From: JBFHES01 sp041584015
Lineage (GTDB): Bacteria > Bacteroidota > Bacteroidia > Bacteroidales > M50B96
DNA length: 10,189 bases
Direction: 5' to 3'
NCBI GenBank assembly: GCA_041584015.1
Contig: JBFHES010000175.1
Coordinates: forward strand, 1-10,189
Shown here: one piece after another, positions 1-7,519 of the stretch
Position numbering within the stretch: the stretch's first letter is position 1
Layout of the letters: every line of letters starts with the position of its first letter
Position numbers and translations under genes: made by a program
The notes under the pieces: model-generated
What the model saw: the letters and a program-made list of their open reading frames with translations, nothing else
Databases searched by the model: none
Told to the model about the DNA's origin: nothing

Positions 1-3000
1 GTTGATTCTTTAGCCAACCAAAGCGCATTAGGAGCCTTGGCAAATACTCCAATCTGCACGGAATAAAACAATTCCTCTGAACCATTCAAGTCCTTTACCT
101 GAGAAACTTGTTTTGTGTTCCCCATAATTCCGGCTAAAATACGACTGGCTTCATACAAATCAATTTTTTCAGAATTATTATAAGCCACAATAAAAGCATC
201 CACAACACCATTTTTACGTACTTCTTTCTGAAACTCCCGGGCCTTCTCAATATTCTTAAACCTACCGGTTGACACTTTAAACTGATCATCAAAAGGTGTG
301 TATAAAAAATCAGTATATAGAAGCGGAACGCTGTCTGCATCAAGCACCGAAATGACACCCAACTGTACGGTAATAAAGCAGTCATCATATTCTTCCATCG
401 ACACAAAATTCACGATTCGCTTGACCTTCCGCTCCTGCGCCTTGTAGTCTGCATCGGAGATCGAATCGATACCAACCAGATTATAAAGGCATTCATAGGC
501 CTTGTTTTGATCGATACGAATACTGTCCAGAAAACTACCATATGCTTGCAACTGCTCTAATTCATCAGATCGATTCGCTGTTTGCTTTTGATACTGATCA
601 ACGGACTGAAAACGATTTCGAGCAAGCTGTTGCTGCTTTTTAAACTCCGCTGCAATAATTTCATTTGCAATGGTATTCGGTGATTTTAAATAAATATCGA
701 GTAGTTGACTTATGGTATATTTTGCATTCGTTTCTTTGGAATAATACTTAATGCCTACATCAATTAATTTGCTCTGAGTGCTTTTTATTTGCTTGTTAAT
801 CCTGGCTAACTTCTTAGCTTTATCACATGTCTTTGCTGTTCGTTCCAGCTCATCCAGCTTAAGCTCAGTTTTTACGATTTTCGATTTCGCTCTTCCGGCC
901 TTGTCAATTATTTTAAATGCCTTATCAAATTCTTTTCTATCCTTTTTTGAGAAAGGTATGCGCGCATAAAGATCCCGCTTATTAAGCGTTGCATACTTTA
1001 CCTGATAATGATATAACTCCGGTGCTACCACATGCTCCAATGCCGCATCATGAGTAGCAATTACACTTTCAGCACCTTTATTGCTTTGGGTTGATTCAAG
1101 CCTTATAGTCAGATCATCTTTCGTACCATCCAGCAGTTCAATCTCCTCTGCCAGCAATACCATGTAATCCTCTTGATTCTTCAGAACCTTAAGTTCTTTA
1201 CTCTGCTTAGCCATTTTTCTTTGCGCCAGCACATATTCAACATCTAATTCATCTATTTGATTTTGCAATTTAATTTTGTCTGCACTACGTTCTGTTTCGT
1301 TCTTTGCAATTTGGTATTCGCCAAGTCGAAGTTTAATCTCACTTAGCAATCCATTCGATTCTTCAACAAGCAAAGTTTTTTGAGCAACATGCGCTTGCAA
1401 CAGTTTCAAATCCTCTGATAAGTTATTAAACAAGTGCTCAGAATTATTAAATTCACTCCGCCTTTGATTCACATAATCAACAGCATCCAGCGGTCTCATA
1501 ATTCCGTCTGCCACTTCGCTTTCAACTGTTGTGTAGAAATCACGATGTTCCAATAATTTCTTTCTTCTATCATCAATACTTTTCAGGTATTGTTCTGTAA
1601 AATCGGCCGCATTCTTTAGTGTATCAGAAACTTTCAGCAAATGCATGCGGGTCTTGTTAACTTCGTTTCTGGCCTTTTCAGATGTTAAGGCACTAAAGCT
1701 ATCCAGTAAATTATTCGCCTCTTTCCTTTTAATTATGGAGCCTTTTACTTTGTAATCATAGATACTACCACATAGTTCATCTAAATGGTCAAGCTGCTCT
1801 ATCGCCTCTGTAAGCTCAGTTATATCAGCTGCTATAAGCTCCAAGACTCCCTGCTTTCCTTTTATTTCATCCTTGTGGACACTGCTAAATAACTCCTCCT
1901 TAGCATCGACAATATGAGGTTTGCTTAACTCCTTCGGCTTTTGGAATAGCGCAATAGTCTTCAGGTCCCTTGCATCATTAATGCTAATTAAGGAATCTGC
2001 AACAGGTTGAATTTTAAATATGATGGTACTATCAATACGGCACGACCTGTTTGAAAAAAGCACCAATTCATTGCTGTTATCAGCTGGAATATACAGAAAA
2101 TCGTCGAACGGCGTATTTATTGGGAAACCTAGATTTTCTGGCTCATTCCACTGTTGCTCACTCGAATTAAAAGTAGCTCGAAACACATCATACCCGCCTA
2201 TACTCCCCGGACCATTGGAACAAAAATAAATCTCATGGGCACTTATCACAACCGGATTAAGTTCATTCAAACTGCTATTAATAATATTGTCGAGACTTTC
2301 AGGTTTTGCCGGTTTGGATCGACGATTCTCCCAATAGCTAAAATAAATATCAAGCCCATTATTACCACGCTTTCCAAAACTTGCAAAATAAGTTTCATTG
2401 CCGTGCTTGGATTGGAGAAAATTAAAATGGTTCAGACGCTTTTTATCTTGTTTGGACTTATTCGTTTCAGAAATTGTTGCACACTTAAACTCATTCCCTA
2501 AACCCGGCACCAGAGAATAAGCTCTCTCAATATCGATCTTGGCACTACTTTTTAATGTATAATTAGGATAAGATGAAACAGAAGAGTTCCAATTCTGACA
2601 ATAATTAAGATACTGTTCAAGTCGAAACTTTCGCTTTTGCGCATCGCTGCCATAATTTTCAAACTGAGTAAACTGGTCAAGTGCTACTGGAATATTATAT
2701 TCAAGCATGTATGCTTTTCCCAAATAAAAAAATAGTTCCGAAGAAGTTTCACTAACATCCAAAGCCTTTAATATACGAATGGCTTTCGGAAGCTCTTTCT
2801 GACTGTTAACTAGTGAAGCAGCGTAACTCAAGCCTATAATGGGATCGGCAGGAAACTGTTCATAGAGTTTCGCAAATTCCCTTTCAGCACTTATGTAATC
2901 TCCGTTTTCAAAAGCAGCAGTGGCATTCTCTTTCGATTGACCTGTACTTACTTGAACGCTCATTACAAAAATGATGACCATTATTACACGGCTGAAAACC

Positions 3001-3029
3001 TTGATATATTTGGCTCCTGAACTACTCAT
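1..3029 (-). CDS. Large secreted TPR/PD40/coiled-coil/SPOR-like envelope protein (3' end beyond the window)
   Basis: An open frame starts at ATG 3029-3027 and runs without a stop to the left edge (at least 1009 codons). Residues 1 to about 31 form a signal peptide (hydrophobic VIMVIIFVMSV core, then STGQS). Residues about 32-130 look like TPR helices (AAFENGDY, FFYLGKAYMLEYN). Residues about 210-320 carry two PD40/WD40-like beta-propeller strands, with IYFCSNGPGSIGGYDVF and FPINTPFDDF as signatures. Residues about 370-860 are charged and helical, with heptad-like stretches near 376-422, 583-634, 709-756 and 788-854, probably coiled coil. Residues about 882-956 (ITVQLGV...FKVSTGRF...A) look like a SPOR fold, and a second copy begins near 985 (YSVQIGVFAKAP). 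The family suggests a periplasmic or outer-membrane scaffold that binds peptidoglycan through SPOR; that role is inferred. A good promoter lies just upstream. The substrate is unknown. Confidence 0.85.
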   Translation of the reverse strand, partial: MSSSGAKYIKVFSRVIMVIIFVMSVQVSTGQSKENATAAFENGDYISAEREFAKLYEQFPADPIIGLSYAASLVNSQKELPKAIRILKALDVSETSSELFFYLGKAYMLEYNIPVALDQFTQFENYGSDAQKRKFRLEQYLNYCQNWNSSVSSYPNYTLKSSAKIDIERAYSLVPGLGNEFKCATISETNKSKQDKKRLNHFNFLQSKHGNETYFASFGKRGNNGLDIYFSYWENRRSKPAKPESLDNIINSSLNELNPVVISAHEIYFCSNGPGSIGGYDVFRATFNSSEQQWNEPENLGFPINTPFDDFLYIPADNSNELVLFSNRSCRIDSTIIFKIQPVADSLISINDARDLKTIALFQKPKELSKPHIVDAKEELFSSVHKDEIKGKQGVLELIAADITELTEAIEQLDHLDELCGSIYDYKVKGSIIKRKEANNLLDSFSALTSEKARNEVNKTRMHLLKVSDTLKNAADFTEQYLKSIDDRRKKLLEHRDFYTTVESEVADGIMRPLDAVDYVNQRRSEFNNSEHLFNNLSEDLKLLQAHVAQKTLLVEESNGLLSEIKLRLGEYQIAKNETERSADKIKLQNQIDELDVEYVLAQRKMAKQSKELKVLKNQEDYMVLLAEEIELLDGTKDDLTIRLESTQSNKGAESVIATHDAALEHVVAPELYHYQVKYATLNKRDLYARIPFSKKDRKEFDKAFKIIDKAGRAKSKIVKTELKLDELERTAKTCDKAKKLARINKQIKSTQSKLIDVGIKYYSKETNAKYTISQLLDIYLKSPNTIANEIIAAEFKKQQQLARNRFQSVDQYQKQTANRSDELEQLQAYGSFLDSIRIDQNKAYECLYNLVGIDSISDADYKAQERKVKRIVNFVSMEEYDDCFITVQLGVISVLDADSVPLLYTDFLYTPFDDQFKVSTGRFKNIEKAREFQKEVRKNGVVDAFIVAYNNSEKIDLYEASRILAGIMGNTKQVSQVKDLNGSEELFYSVQIGVFAKAPNALWLAKES

Positions 3030-3052
3030 TACAACGTTATCCTCAATGATTA

Positions 3053-3084
3053 CAAATATAAGCTTCTTTAGAGAAGGAAACGAA
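3053..3084 (-). promoter_or_regulatory. Bacteroidota-type sigma-ABfr promoter for the large envelope gene
   Basis: On the minus strand TATATTTG (3060-3053) matches the Bacteroidota -7 consensus TAnnTTTG exactly. About 20 nt upstream is TTCG, a one-mismatch version of the TTTG -33 box. Transcription would begin near 3046, giving a leader of about 17 nt before ATG 3029. A GAGG lies 12 nt before the ATG, which is a poor Shine-Dalgarno distance. The -7 box is seen directly; the start site is inferred. Confidence 0.6.
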
Positions 3085-3201
3085 GACCTGAATGAATCAT
3101 GTTGATTATATTTAACATCAAGGAAAACGAATAATATTTCACCATTAACGCAACCTTAAGACAGGGATCACCATCATTGTTTCGATTTAGAATTGGTAGT
3201 T

Positions 3202-4383
3202 ATGAAAAAAGCTCAAAATATATTTTTAGTGGTTTTACTCACCATATTTGTTGCTGGATGCTCCAAGAGCGACGATGCGCTTCACGAATCTGGCACAGAA
3301 ACATACAGCATTATTGACGGCACTATTGGAACCGACGGAAATGGTCAGCCCAGCACCAGTGGTCAACCAGGAACAATCACTGCAGGAGAATGGAGTGATC
3401 TGGATAATTGGGAATTCTGGAAAGGGCTGATGACCGACAATACGAATTATGAGCATCTGGAAAGATGGCAAGTATTTCCAAAGAACAGATACATTGTTTC
3501 ATTTGATGACTTCTATGATAAACCTGTAGTAGATGCTGTAGTTAGACTCTATGCCACCGACCATTCCATTATTTGGGAAGCCAAAACAGATAACAATGGG
3601 ATTGCACAACTTTTTACTGGTTTATTTGGAGTTACTGAGAATGCTTCTTACATCAAACTGTTTTTTAAAAATCAAGAGTTCGACCTTAATCCTATTGTAT
3701 TGTTTGAACAAGGATACAACAATTACATTCTCTCTGCAGCATCAACTGCGCCAACAAATGCCGACATTATGTTTGTTGTAGATGCAACCGGTTCGATGGG
3801 CGATGAAATTGAATATTTAAAAACGGAATTATCGGATGTTATTAGCCGAACAGCCAACACTTATGCAAATATTAACATACGGCTTTCTTCTGTTTTTTAC
3901 CGCGACAATAACGACCAATATCTAACCAGAGTAACGCCGTTCACCACAAATATCAGCCAAGTGTCAAATTTTGTAAATCAGCAGTCGGCAGGTGGCGGTG
4001 GAGACTTTGAGGAAGCAGTTGAAGCTGGCCTAAACGAAGCACTTAACCAACAATGGAGTACCGAAGCACGAGCACGCATACTATTTTTAATTCTGGATGC
4101 TCCTCCTCATTACACCCCTCAAATTGTTGCCGACATACAAAACAGCATTCAAATTGCGGCTAAATATGGAATTAAAATAATACCTGTTGCTGCAAGTGGC
4201 ATTAATAAGGAAACAGAATTTTTGATGCGACTAATGGCTATTGGTACTAACGGAACCTACACCTTTATTACAGACGATAGTGGTGTGGGCAACGATCATT
4301 TAGAACCTACCGTTGGACAATATGATGTGGAATATTTAAATGACTTATTTGTGCGTCTAATTAGTGAGAATGTTTCTTACTAA
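3202..4383 (+). CDS. VWA-domain lipoprotein
   Basis: I chose ATG 3202 (393 residues) over the in-frame TTG at 3193, because MKKAQNIF begins a clean lipoprotein signal peptide ending in lipobox VAGC (Cys20). Residues about 21-60 are a low-complexity Gly/Ser/Thr linker. Residues about 61-110 contain AGEWSDLDNWEFW and FPKNRYIVSF, a module I associate with Bacteroidota VWA surface proteins. Residues about 108-175 resemble a carboxypeptidase-regulatory-like beta-sandwich. Residues about 187-390 are a von Willebrand factor A domain. Its metal-ion-dependent adhesion site reads DATGS (Asp194, Thr196, Ser198), with GGGGD (Asp268) and LILDAPPH (Asp299) as later metal-site motifs. The protein probably sits on the outer membrane and binds a protein partner through the metal site; the partner is unknown. 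It is divergent from the large PD40/SPOR gene, so shared regulation is possible but unproven. Confidence 0.88.
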   Translation: MKKAQNIFLVVLLTIFVAGCSKSDDALHESGTETYSIIDGTIGTDGNGQPSTSGQPGTITAGEWSDLDNWEFWKGLMTDNTNYEHLERWQVFPKNRYIVSFDDFYDKPVVDAVVRLYATDHSIIWEAKTDNNGIAQLFTGLFGVTENASYIKLFFKNQEFDLNPIVLFEQGYNNYILSAASTAPTNADIMFVVDATGSMGDEIEYLKTELSDVISRTANTYANINIRLSSVFYRDNNDQYLTRVTPFTTNISQVSNFVNQQSAGGGGDFEEAVEAGLNEALNQQWSTEARARILFLILDAPPHYTPQIVADIQNSIQIAAKYGIKIIPVAASGINKETEFLMRLMAIGTNGTYTFITDDSGVGNDHLEPTVGQYDVEYLNDLFVRLISENVSY

Positions 4384-4418
4384 CAGACATCGATTTTATA
4401 CCCTATTACCCTTTTGGC

Positions 4419-4441
4419 AGGCAGCGATGTCTGCCTTTTTT
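4419..4441 (+). terminator. Intrinsic terminator of the VWA gene
   Basis: AGGCAG (4419-4424) pairs with CTGCCT (4431-4436) around a 6-nt loop, and the stem runs into a tract of T from 4436 to 4441. It lies 36 bp after the VWA stop codon. A second 9-bp pairing, CAGACATCG (4384-4392) with CGATGTCTG (4425-4433), overlaps the same right arm and could form first. Read on the minus strand there is no T-run, so it should not stop transcription of the convergent thioesterase gene. Confidence 0.75.
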
Positions 4442-4447
4442 GTAGAC

Positions 4448-4918
4448 TTACTTAGGCAGCATATTTTCTGGCATCTGCACTGCAACCACCTCACCATCCG
4501 CACAAAGTTCACCATTGGCAAAGACAGAAGCTATTACAATAACTTTCCTCCCTTTAAGTTCTGACACTTTTCCTCTTACTTCCAGCTCAACGCCAAGAGG
4601 TGTTGGTTTTCGATAGTTAACTTTAAGTGATGCGGTAACAAATCTGAATGGAGGCAGAGAATCCATTGATCTGTTTTCGGCTTTATAGGCAGCAGCTGCC
4701 GCCGTACCTGTACCATGACAATCGATAATTGATGCGACAAATCCACCATATACATAGCCAGGAATAGCCGTATGATGCTGCTCTGGAGTAATCCGAGCTA
4801 CAGTTTCATCTCCATCCCAAAAACTCTTTAATTGATGCCCATGTTCGTTCTTGCTTCCACATCCAAAACAGTGGCTTAGATCATCGGGGTAATAATCTTG
4901 AAATGCTTTAGTTTCCAT
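4448..4918 (-). CDS. PaaI-family hotdog-fold thioesterase
   Basis: The 156-residue product is of normal length for a single hotdog-domain acyl-CoA thioesterase (4HBT). It opens with CFGCG (residues 17-21) followed by N-x-x-GHQLK, the N-terminal signature of the CFGCG-type PaaI relatives. The core helix motif is GYVYGGFVASIIDCHGTGTAAAA, starting at 54. Asp66 sits where the catalytic acid of this family lies; Tyr57 replaces the histidine of the commoner HGG motif, which I believe is usual in the DCHGT subgroup. The beta-strand half follows (VNYRKPTPLG, GRKVIVIASVFANGELCADGEVV). The substrate cannot be read from sequence; a CoA thioester is likely, and the protein is cytoplasmic. It follows the lipoprotein gene by 66 bp. 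A weak -7-like box CATCTTTG (4944-4937) suggests it may have its own promoter. Confidence 0.88.
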   Translation of the reverse strand: METKAFQDYYPDDLSHCFGCGSKNEHGHQLKSFWDGDETVARITPEQHHTAIPGYVYGGFVASIIDCHGTGTAAAAAYKAENRSMDSLPPFRFVTASLKVNYRKPTPLGVELEVRGKVSELKGRKVIVIASVFANGELCADGEVVAVQMPENMLPK

Positions 4919-4984
4919 CGTTTATTATTTAAAAAACAAAGATGATAATTTAACTCATGCAGAAAGACTCCTCGTTCGAATTAA

Positions 4985-5809
4985 TTAAATCTCTGCTTTA
5001 AGATTTACATCTATTAAGGAAAGAATGAATGTCATCTCTGCATTGCTAAACTCAGCTGGTTCATTCCCGTCAATTATATAGCTAAAGATAAGATGAGATT
5101 TCACTTCCCTTTTAACAAGGCCTTCTTTGGAAACCCAGTCAGTAACTCTCAGGTTCTCAAAAGCTTCATGATCGGCATAATCATATTCAATTCTATAGCA
5201 TAGAAAGGTTCTACCTTCTAATGTAAGCAACTCGTAGCCAACAACTCGCTTATCAATTTGCCAGTACAAATCATCTGATGGATCACGAAATCTCCATTCT
5301 GAATTACTCAAAAGAGGTAGCTTAACATTTAAAGTAGGCGGGGTTTCAAAATAAATTGGTGCTTTTTCAACCGGTATTTGGAGATCATGAAAATTCATGA
5401 ATGGACTTGGGATTGCAGGTTTGAATGAAGCCCCCTTTAAGATCGTTGGTGTAGCACCGACATTCGAATAAGCAAAACATTTTAACCCATCGTCATCTTT
5501 AAACATATAATGCGACATCATTTCATCACTATCATCCATTTTTGCCATGAATTTGTGTGTTGATACGGTATCGTAAAATAGAGTATCCTTATCAACCCAC
5601 ACATCAACAATCCAGATTTGCGTGTCTGGAATGCCTAGAAAATATGGATCATTTGTATCCACTGCATTTAAAATTGCTTCGTACTTATATTGCCAGGTAG
5701 AACCAACAACCATGGGGTAATCCTGAATTCCGTTCTGTGTATTGTTCTCCATTTTATCGCAGGCAATTAATGTTAAAACTAGCAGAAATAAGAATATACG
5801 CGTTTTCAT
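4985..5809 (-). CDS. Lipoprotein of unknown function
   Basis: A 274-residue protein starts at ATG 5809 with MKTRIFLFLLVLTLIAC, a short signal peptide with lipobox LIAC and lipidated Cys17. Then comes an Asn-rich linker and YPMVVGSTWQYKYEA (residues 31-45), an opening I associate with Bacteroidota lipoproteins of unassigned function. The rest is predicted mostly beta, rich in aromatic and acidic residues, with a single Cys in the mature C-terminal half (FLCYRIEYDYAD). There are no recognisable catalytic motifs. It is probably anchored in the outer membrane or facing the periplasm. It lies between the YdeI-like and thioesterase genes on the same strand, but the 192-bp gap upstream suggests its own transcription start. 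I do not recognise the family. Confidence 0.8.
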   Translation of the reverse strand: MKTRIFLFLLVLTLIACDKMENNTQNGIQDYPMVVGSTWQYKYEAILNAVDTNDPYFLGIPDTQIWIVDVWVDKDTLFYDTVSTHKFMAKMDDSDEMMSHYMFKDDDGLKCFAYSNVGATPTILKGASFKPAIPSPFMNFHDLQIPVEKAPIYFETPPTLNVKLPLLSNSEWRFRDPSDDLYWQIDKRVVGYELLTLEGRTFLCYRIEYDYADHEAFENLRVTDWVSKEGLVKREVKSHLIFSYIIDGNEPAEFSNAEMTFILSLIDVNLKAEI

Positions 5810-6001
5810 AGTTCCAGATTGGTTAGCATAGAAATGTTATAATAGATAAGATTAGTGGTATAAAGATACTAATTTTCATCTAGTAATATCTATCGATGTA
5901 TTGTTAAAATGACTTTCAGTGTTTACCATAGTTAACGTTCTCTTAATACATGCTAACATCACTAAGCTCTGATTAGTTACCCATTATCATGACAATTCGC
6001 G

Positions 6002-6559
6002 TTACCACATCCGTTCATGCTTTTCACTCGCACTTATTGCTTTTGCTAGTCTTGAGAGTCTTGTCTTTTCCTGTTTAGCACTCATTATCCAAAAAATGAC
6101 CATCTTTTTATAGGAAGGCGCTTGCTTGACAAAAAAGTCCCAGGCTAAGTTGTTGTCCTTAAATTTGCTTTCGTAAACCAGAGCGAGTTTTACTGAAGCT
6201 TTTTCATGCGTGTAACCACTTAACTCCTGTTCGTTTCTATGACTAAAAGCCTCTAATCCTTCAGGTAGCATTAGTCCTAGTTTCTCTAGCTCTTCAACTT
6301 TCTTGATATTTACGGCACTCCAGATACTTGTTCTTCTCCTTGGTGTAAATCGTATCGAATAACTTTCATCGTCAATCCTTCTTCTGATGCCATCAATCCA
6401 ACCAAAGCACAGTGCCTCATCCACCGATTGCGACCATGTAATGGACGGTTTCTTTGTATGCACCTTATAAAAACCAACTATCAATTCATTCTCACTTTTA
6501 TAATTAGCAATTAACCATTTACGAAAATCAGCCTGAGTAGGAAAAAAGGTAGCTTCCAT
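6002..6559 (-). CDS. YdeI/OmpD-associated (OmdA) family protein
   Basis: The full-length 185-residue protein matches the YdeI/OmdA family. Residues 43-75 carry SQSVDEALCFGWIDG, then R-R-x-D-x-x-S-Y and RFTPRR, followed by SIWSAVN (78-84) and LMLPEGLEAF (96-105). The C-terminal domain ends with APSYKKMVIFWIMSAKQEKTR (147-167), the OmdA helix pair. Members are annotated as bacteriocin-protection or OmpD-associated proteins from limited enterobacterial work. The biochemical role in Bacteroidota is not established. There is no signal peptide, so it is probably cytoplasmic. Start ATG 6559 gives METTFF-like family spacing, here MEATFFPTQADFRKWL. It is divergent from the DCC1-like gene across 111 bp. 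Confidence 0.88.
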   Translation of the reverse strand: MEATFFPTQADFRKWLIANYKSENELIVGFYKVHTKKPSITWSQSVDEALCFGWIDGIRRRIDDESYSIRFTPRRRTSIWSAVNIKKVEELEKLGLMLPEGLEAFSHRNEQELSGYTHEKASVKLALVYESKFKDNNLAWDFFVKQAPSYKKMVIFWIMSAKQEKTRLSRLAKAISASEKHERMW

Positions 6560-6599
6560 TAATTGTATTCGATTAAGATTTTAAAATAAGCTCAAAGCT

Positions 6600-6642
6600 G
6601 CGAACTTAAAATTAATTGGTTAATTCGCCATTGTTTGCGAAC
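6600..6642. repeat. Three GCGAA/TTCGC half-sites between divergent genes
   Basis: GCGAA(C) occurs at 6600-6605 and again at 6637-6642, with the inverted copy TTCGC at 6624-6628. The first and second copies form an imperfect inverted repeat (GCGAActTAA against TTAATTCGC). They lie between the YdeI-like start (6559) and the DCC1-like start (6671), where an operator could sit. The arms are short and may be chance. Confidence 0.25.
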
Positions 6643-6670
6643 GATTGTTTCATAAAGATGTTTAGAACAC

Positions 6671-7090
6671 ATGAGTAATATGGGCAATAATATATTGGTA
6701 TTTGATGGAACTTGCGGATTGTGTGATAGGATTGTAAAGTTCTTAAAAAAGCGGGATCGCGCCAAACGTATTACTTATATTGCGTCACAATCGCCGGAGG
6801 GACAAGCAATAATTGAAGCAGAAGATTTAACTTCTTTTGATAATGATACCGTAATATTTATTGATGCTGGTTACTGCTATTTCCAATCCACAGCCGCAAT
6901 AAAGGCGCTTAGCGCCTTGGGAGGAAAATGGAAGCATGCGATGCTTTTGCTAAAACTCCCGGTGTGCTGCCGAGATAATATTTATCGACTCATTGCTCGT
7001 AAAAGATATTTTTTATTTGGCAGGGTGAATACATGTGAGATTTCAGCAGTAGCAAGAAAGAACAGCTCAGCATCATCTTCAACAAATTAA
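6671..7090 (+). CDS. DCC1-like thiol-disulfide oxidoreductase family protein (DUF393)
   Basis: This is a 139-residue protein with the DUF393 signature FDGTCGLCDR at residues 11-20. It keeps Asp12 and the CxxC-type pair Cys15/Cys18, in a thioredoxin-like fold. The C-terminal family motif follows: PVCCRDNIYRLIARKRYFLFGR (97-118), then Cys122. This holds the conserved R-D-x-x-Y-x-x-x-A-x-x-R pattern, with an extra Cys99/Cys100 pair. Activity as a thiol-disulfide oxidoreductase is inferred from family assignment and is not well established. There is no signal peptide, so it is probably cytoplasmic or membrane-peripheral. The tail after Cys122 is a short Ser/Asn-rich end of no obvious function. 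ATG 6671 and ATG 6680 are both possible starts; neither has a Shine-Dalgarno site, and the longer form is given. Confidence 0.85.
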   Translation: MSNMGNNILVFDGTCGLCDRIVKFLKKRDRAKRITYIASQSPEGQAIIEAEDLTSFDNDTVIFIDAGYCYFQSTAAIKALSALGGKWKHAMLLLKLPVCCRDNIYRLIARKRYFLFGRVNTCEISAVARKNSSASSSTN

Positions 7091-7135
7091 AGTCTATACT
7101 TTCCCTAAATCCAGGGCTGTCAGGATTAATCACAG

Positions 7136-7152
7136 TTTAACATTAAGTTAAA
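7136..7152. repeat. Perfect 6-bp inverted repeat
   Basis: TTTAAC (7136-7141) and GTTAAA (7147-7152) flank a 5-bp spacer ATTAA, 45 bp after the DCC1-like stop. All but two pairs are A-T, so it is weak as an RNA hairpin, and no T-run follows. It could be a protein-binding site or chance. Confidence 0.3.
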
Positions 7153-7209
7153 GGGTGAAATAAAAATTCAACGCCACAGGAATTCAGATCAAATCTAATA
7201 AGGAAGGGT

Positions 7210-7272
7210 ATGATTGGTGTATTTCAAAGGGTCTATCAGAATAGATCCTTTCGGCTAAAGGATATTTTATGA
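7210..7272 (+). CDS. Possible 20-codon leader ORF
   Basis: ATG 7210 opens a 20-residue frame (MIGVFQRVYQ...LKDIL) ending at TGA 7270-7272. AGGA (7201-7204) lies 5 nt upstream, a good Shine-Dalgarno spacing that is otherwise rare in this window. Three of the 20 codons are arginine (AGG, AGA, CGG). The frame covers both competing hairpins at 7226-7263, the arrangement expected of a translated leader. Such a short ORF can easily arise by chance, so support is weak. Confidence 0.2.
   Translation: MIGVFQRVYQNRSFRLKDIL
7226..7263 (+). promoter_or_regulatory. Two overlapping, mutually exclusive hairpins (attenuator-like)
   Basis: Hairpin 1 pairs 7226-7236 (AAAGGGTCTAT) with 7241-7251 (ATAGATCCTTT): 11 bp with one G-T wobble and a CAGA tetraloop. 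Hairpin 2 pairs 7245-7251 (ATCCTTT) with 7257-7263 (AAAGGAT): 7 bp with a CGGCT loop, followed closely by ATTTTATG. Both need 7245-7251, so only one can form at a time. The second ends near a short T-run and could act as a weak terminator. The pairing is seen directly; a regulatory role is inferred. It could also simply terminate the DCC1-like transcript. Confidence 0.4.
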
Positions 7273-7519
7273 TCTAAATTCCACTGGGGTCAGAAACTAT
7301 TTTCATTGTTTCAATCTTAAGGACGCAGCTTTTCATGAAAATGTTGGCTTACTGTTTAAAAAAAGTCAATAAAAATTAAACCAATCAACAAAAGGCTATA
7401 TTTAACGGTGTATTCAAGCTAATGGCTCAAGTAACAATTTCGTACTTATTTAATCTAGCTCATTCTAAAAACAAAACTACATTTAAAACAAAGAGATAGT
7501 GAACGTCAATATAAACTAA

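Larger units (their letters stand above)
7091..7519. other. Gene-poor stretch after the DCC1-like gene
   Basis: About 430 bp without a convincing gene. It is AT-rich with frequent stops in all frames. It contains a small CCCT/AGGG hairpin (7103-7116), the inverted repeat at 7136-7152, the double hairpin at 7226-7263, a 12-bp perfect palindrome TTTTCATGAAAA (7330-7341), and a -7-like TATATTTA near 7398-7405. A short ORF begins at ATG 7422 (25 codons, stop 7497-7499). It may be the broken start of the WG-repeat gene downstream, or noise. Confidence 0.5.

Noticed and set aside
134..2501. Several short open frames inside the first 3 kb on both strands.
   Set aside because: They overlap the single long minus-strand frame, whose domain signatures are clear from end to end.
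3193..3195. TTG as the start of the VWA lipoprotein gene.
   Set aside because: ATG 3202 begins a standard lipoprotein signal peptide directly; the three extra residues add nothing.
5955..5985. Small inverted repeat ACTAA/TTAGT downstream of the YdeI-like gene, considered as a terminator.
   Set aside because: The stem is only 5 bp, AT-rich, and no T-run follows on the minus strand.
7281..7300. The CACTGGGGTCAGAAAC motif resembles GGGGTCAG sequences sometimes seen beside REP-associated transposases.
   Set aside because: There is only one copy, with no inverted partner and no transposase in the window.
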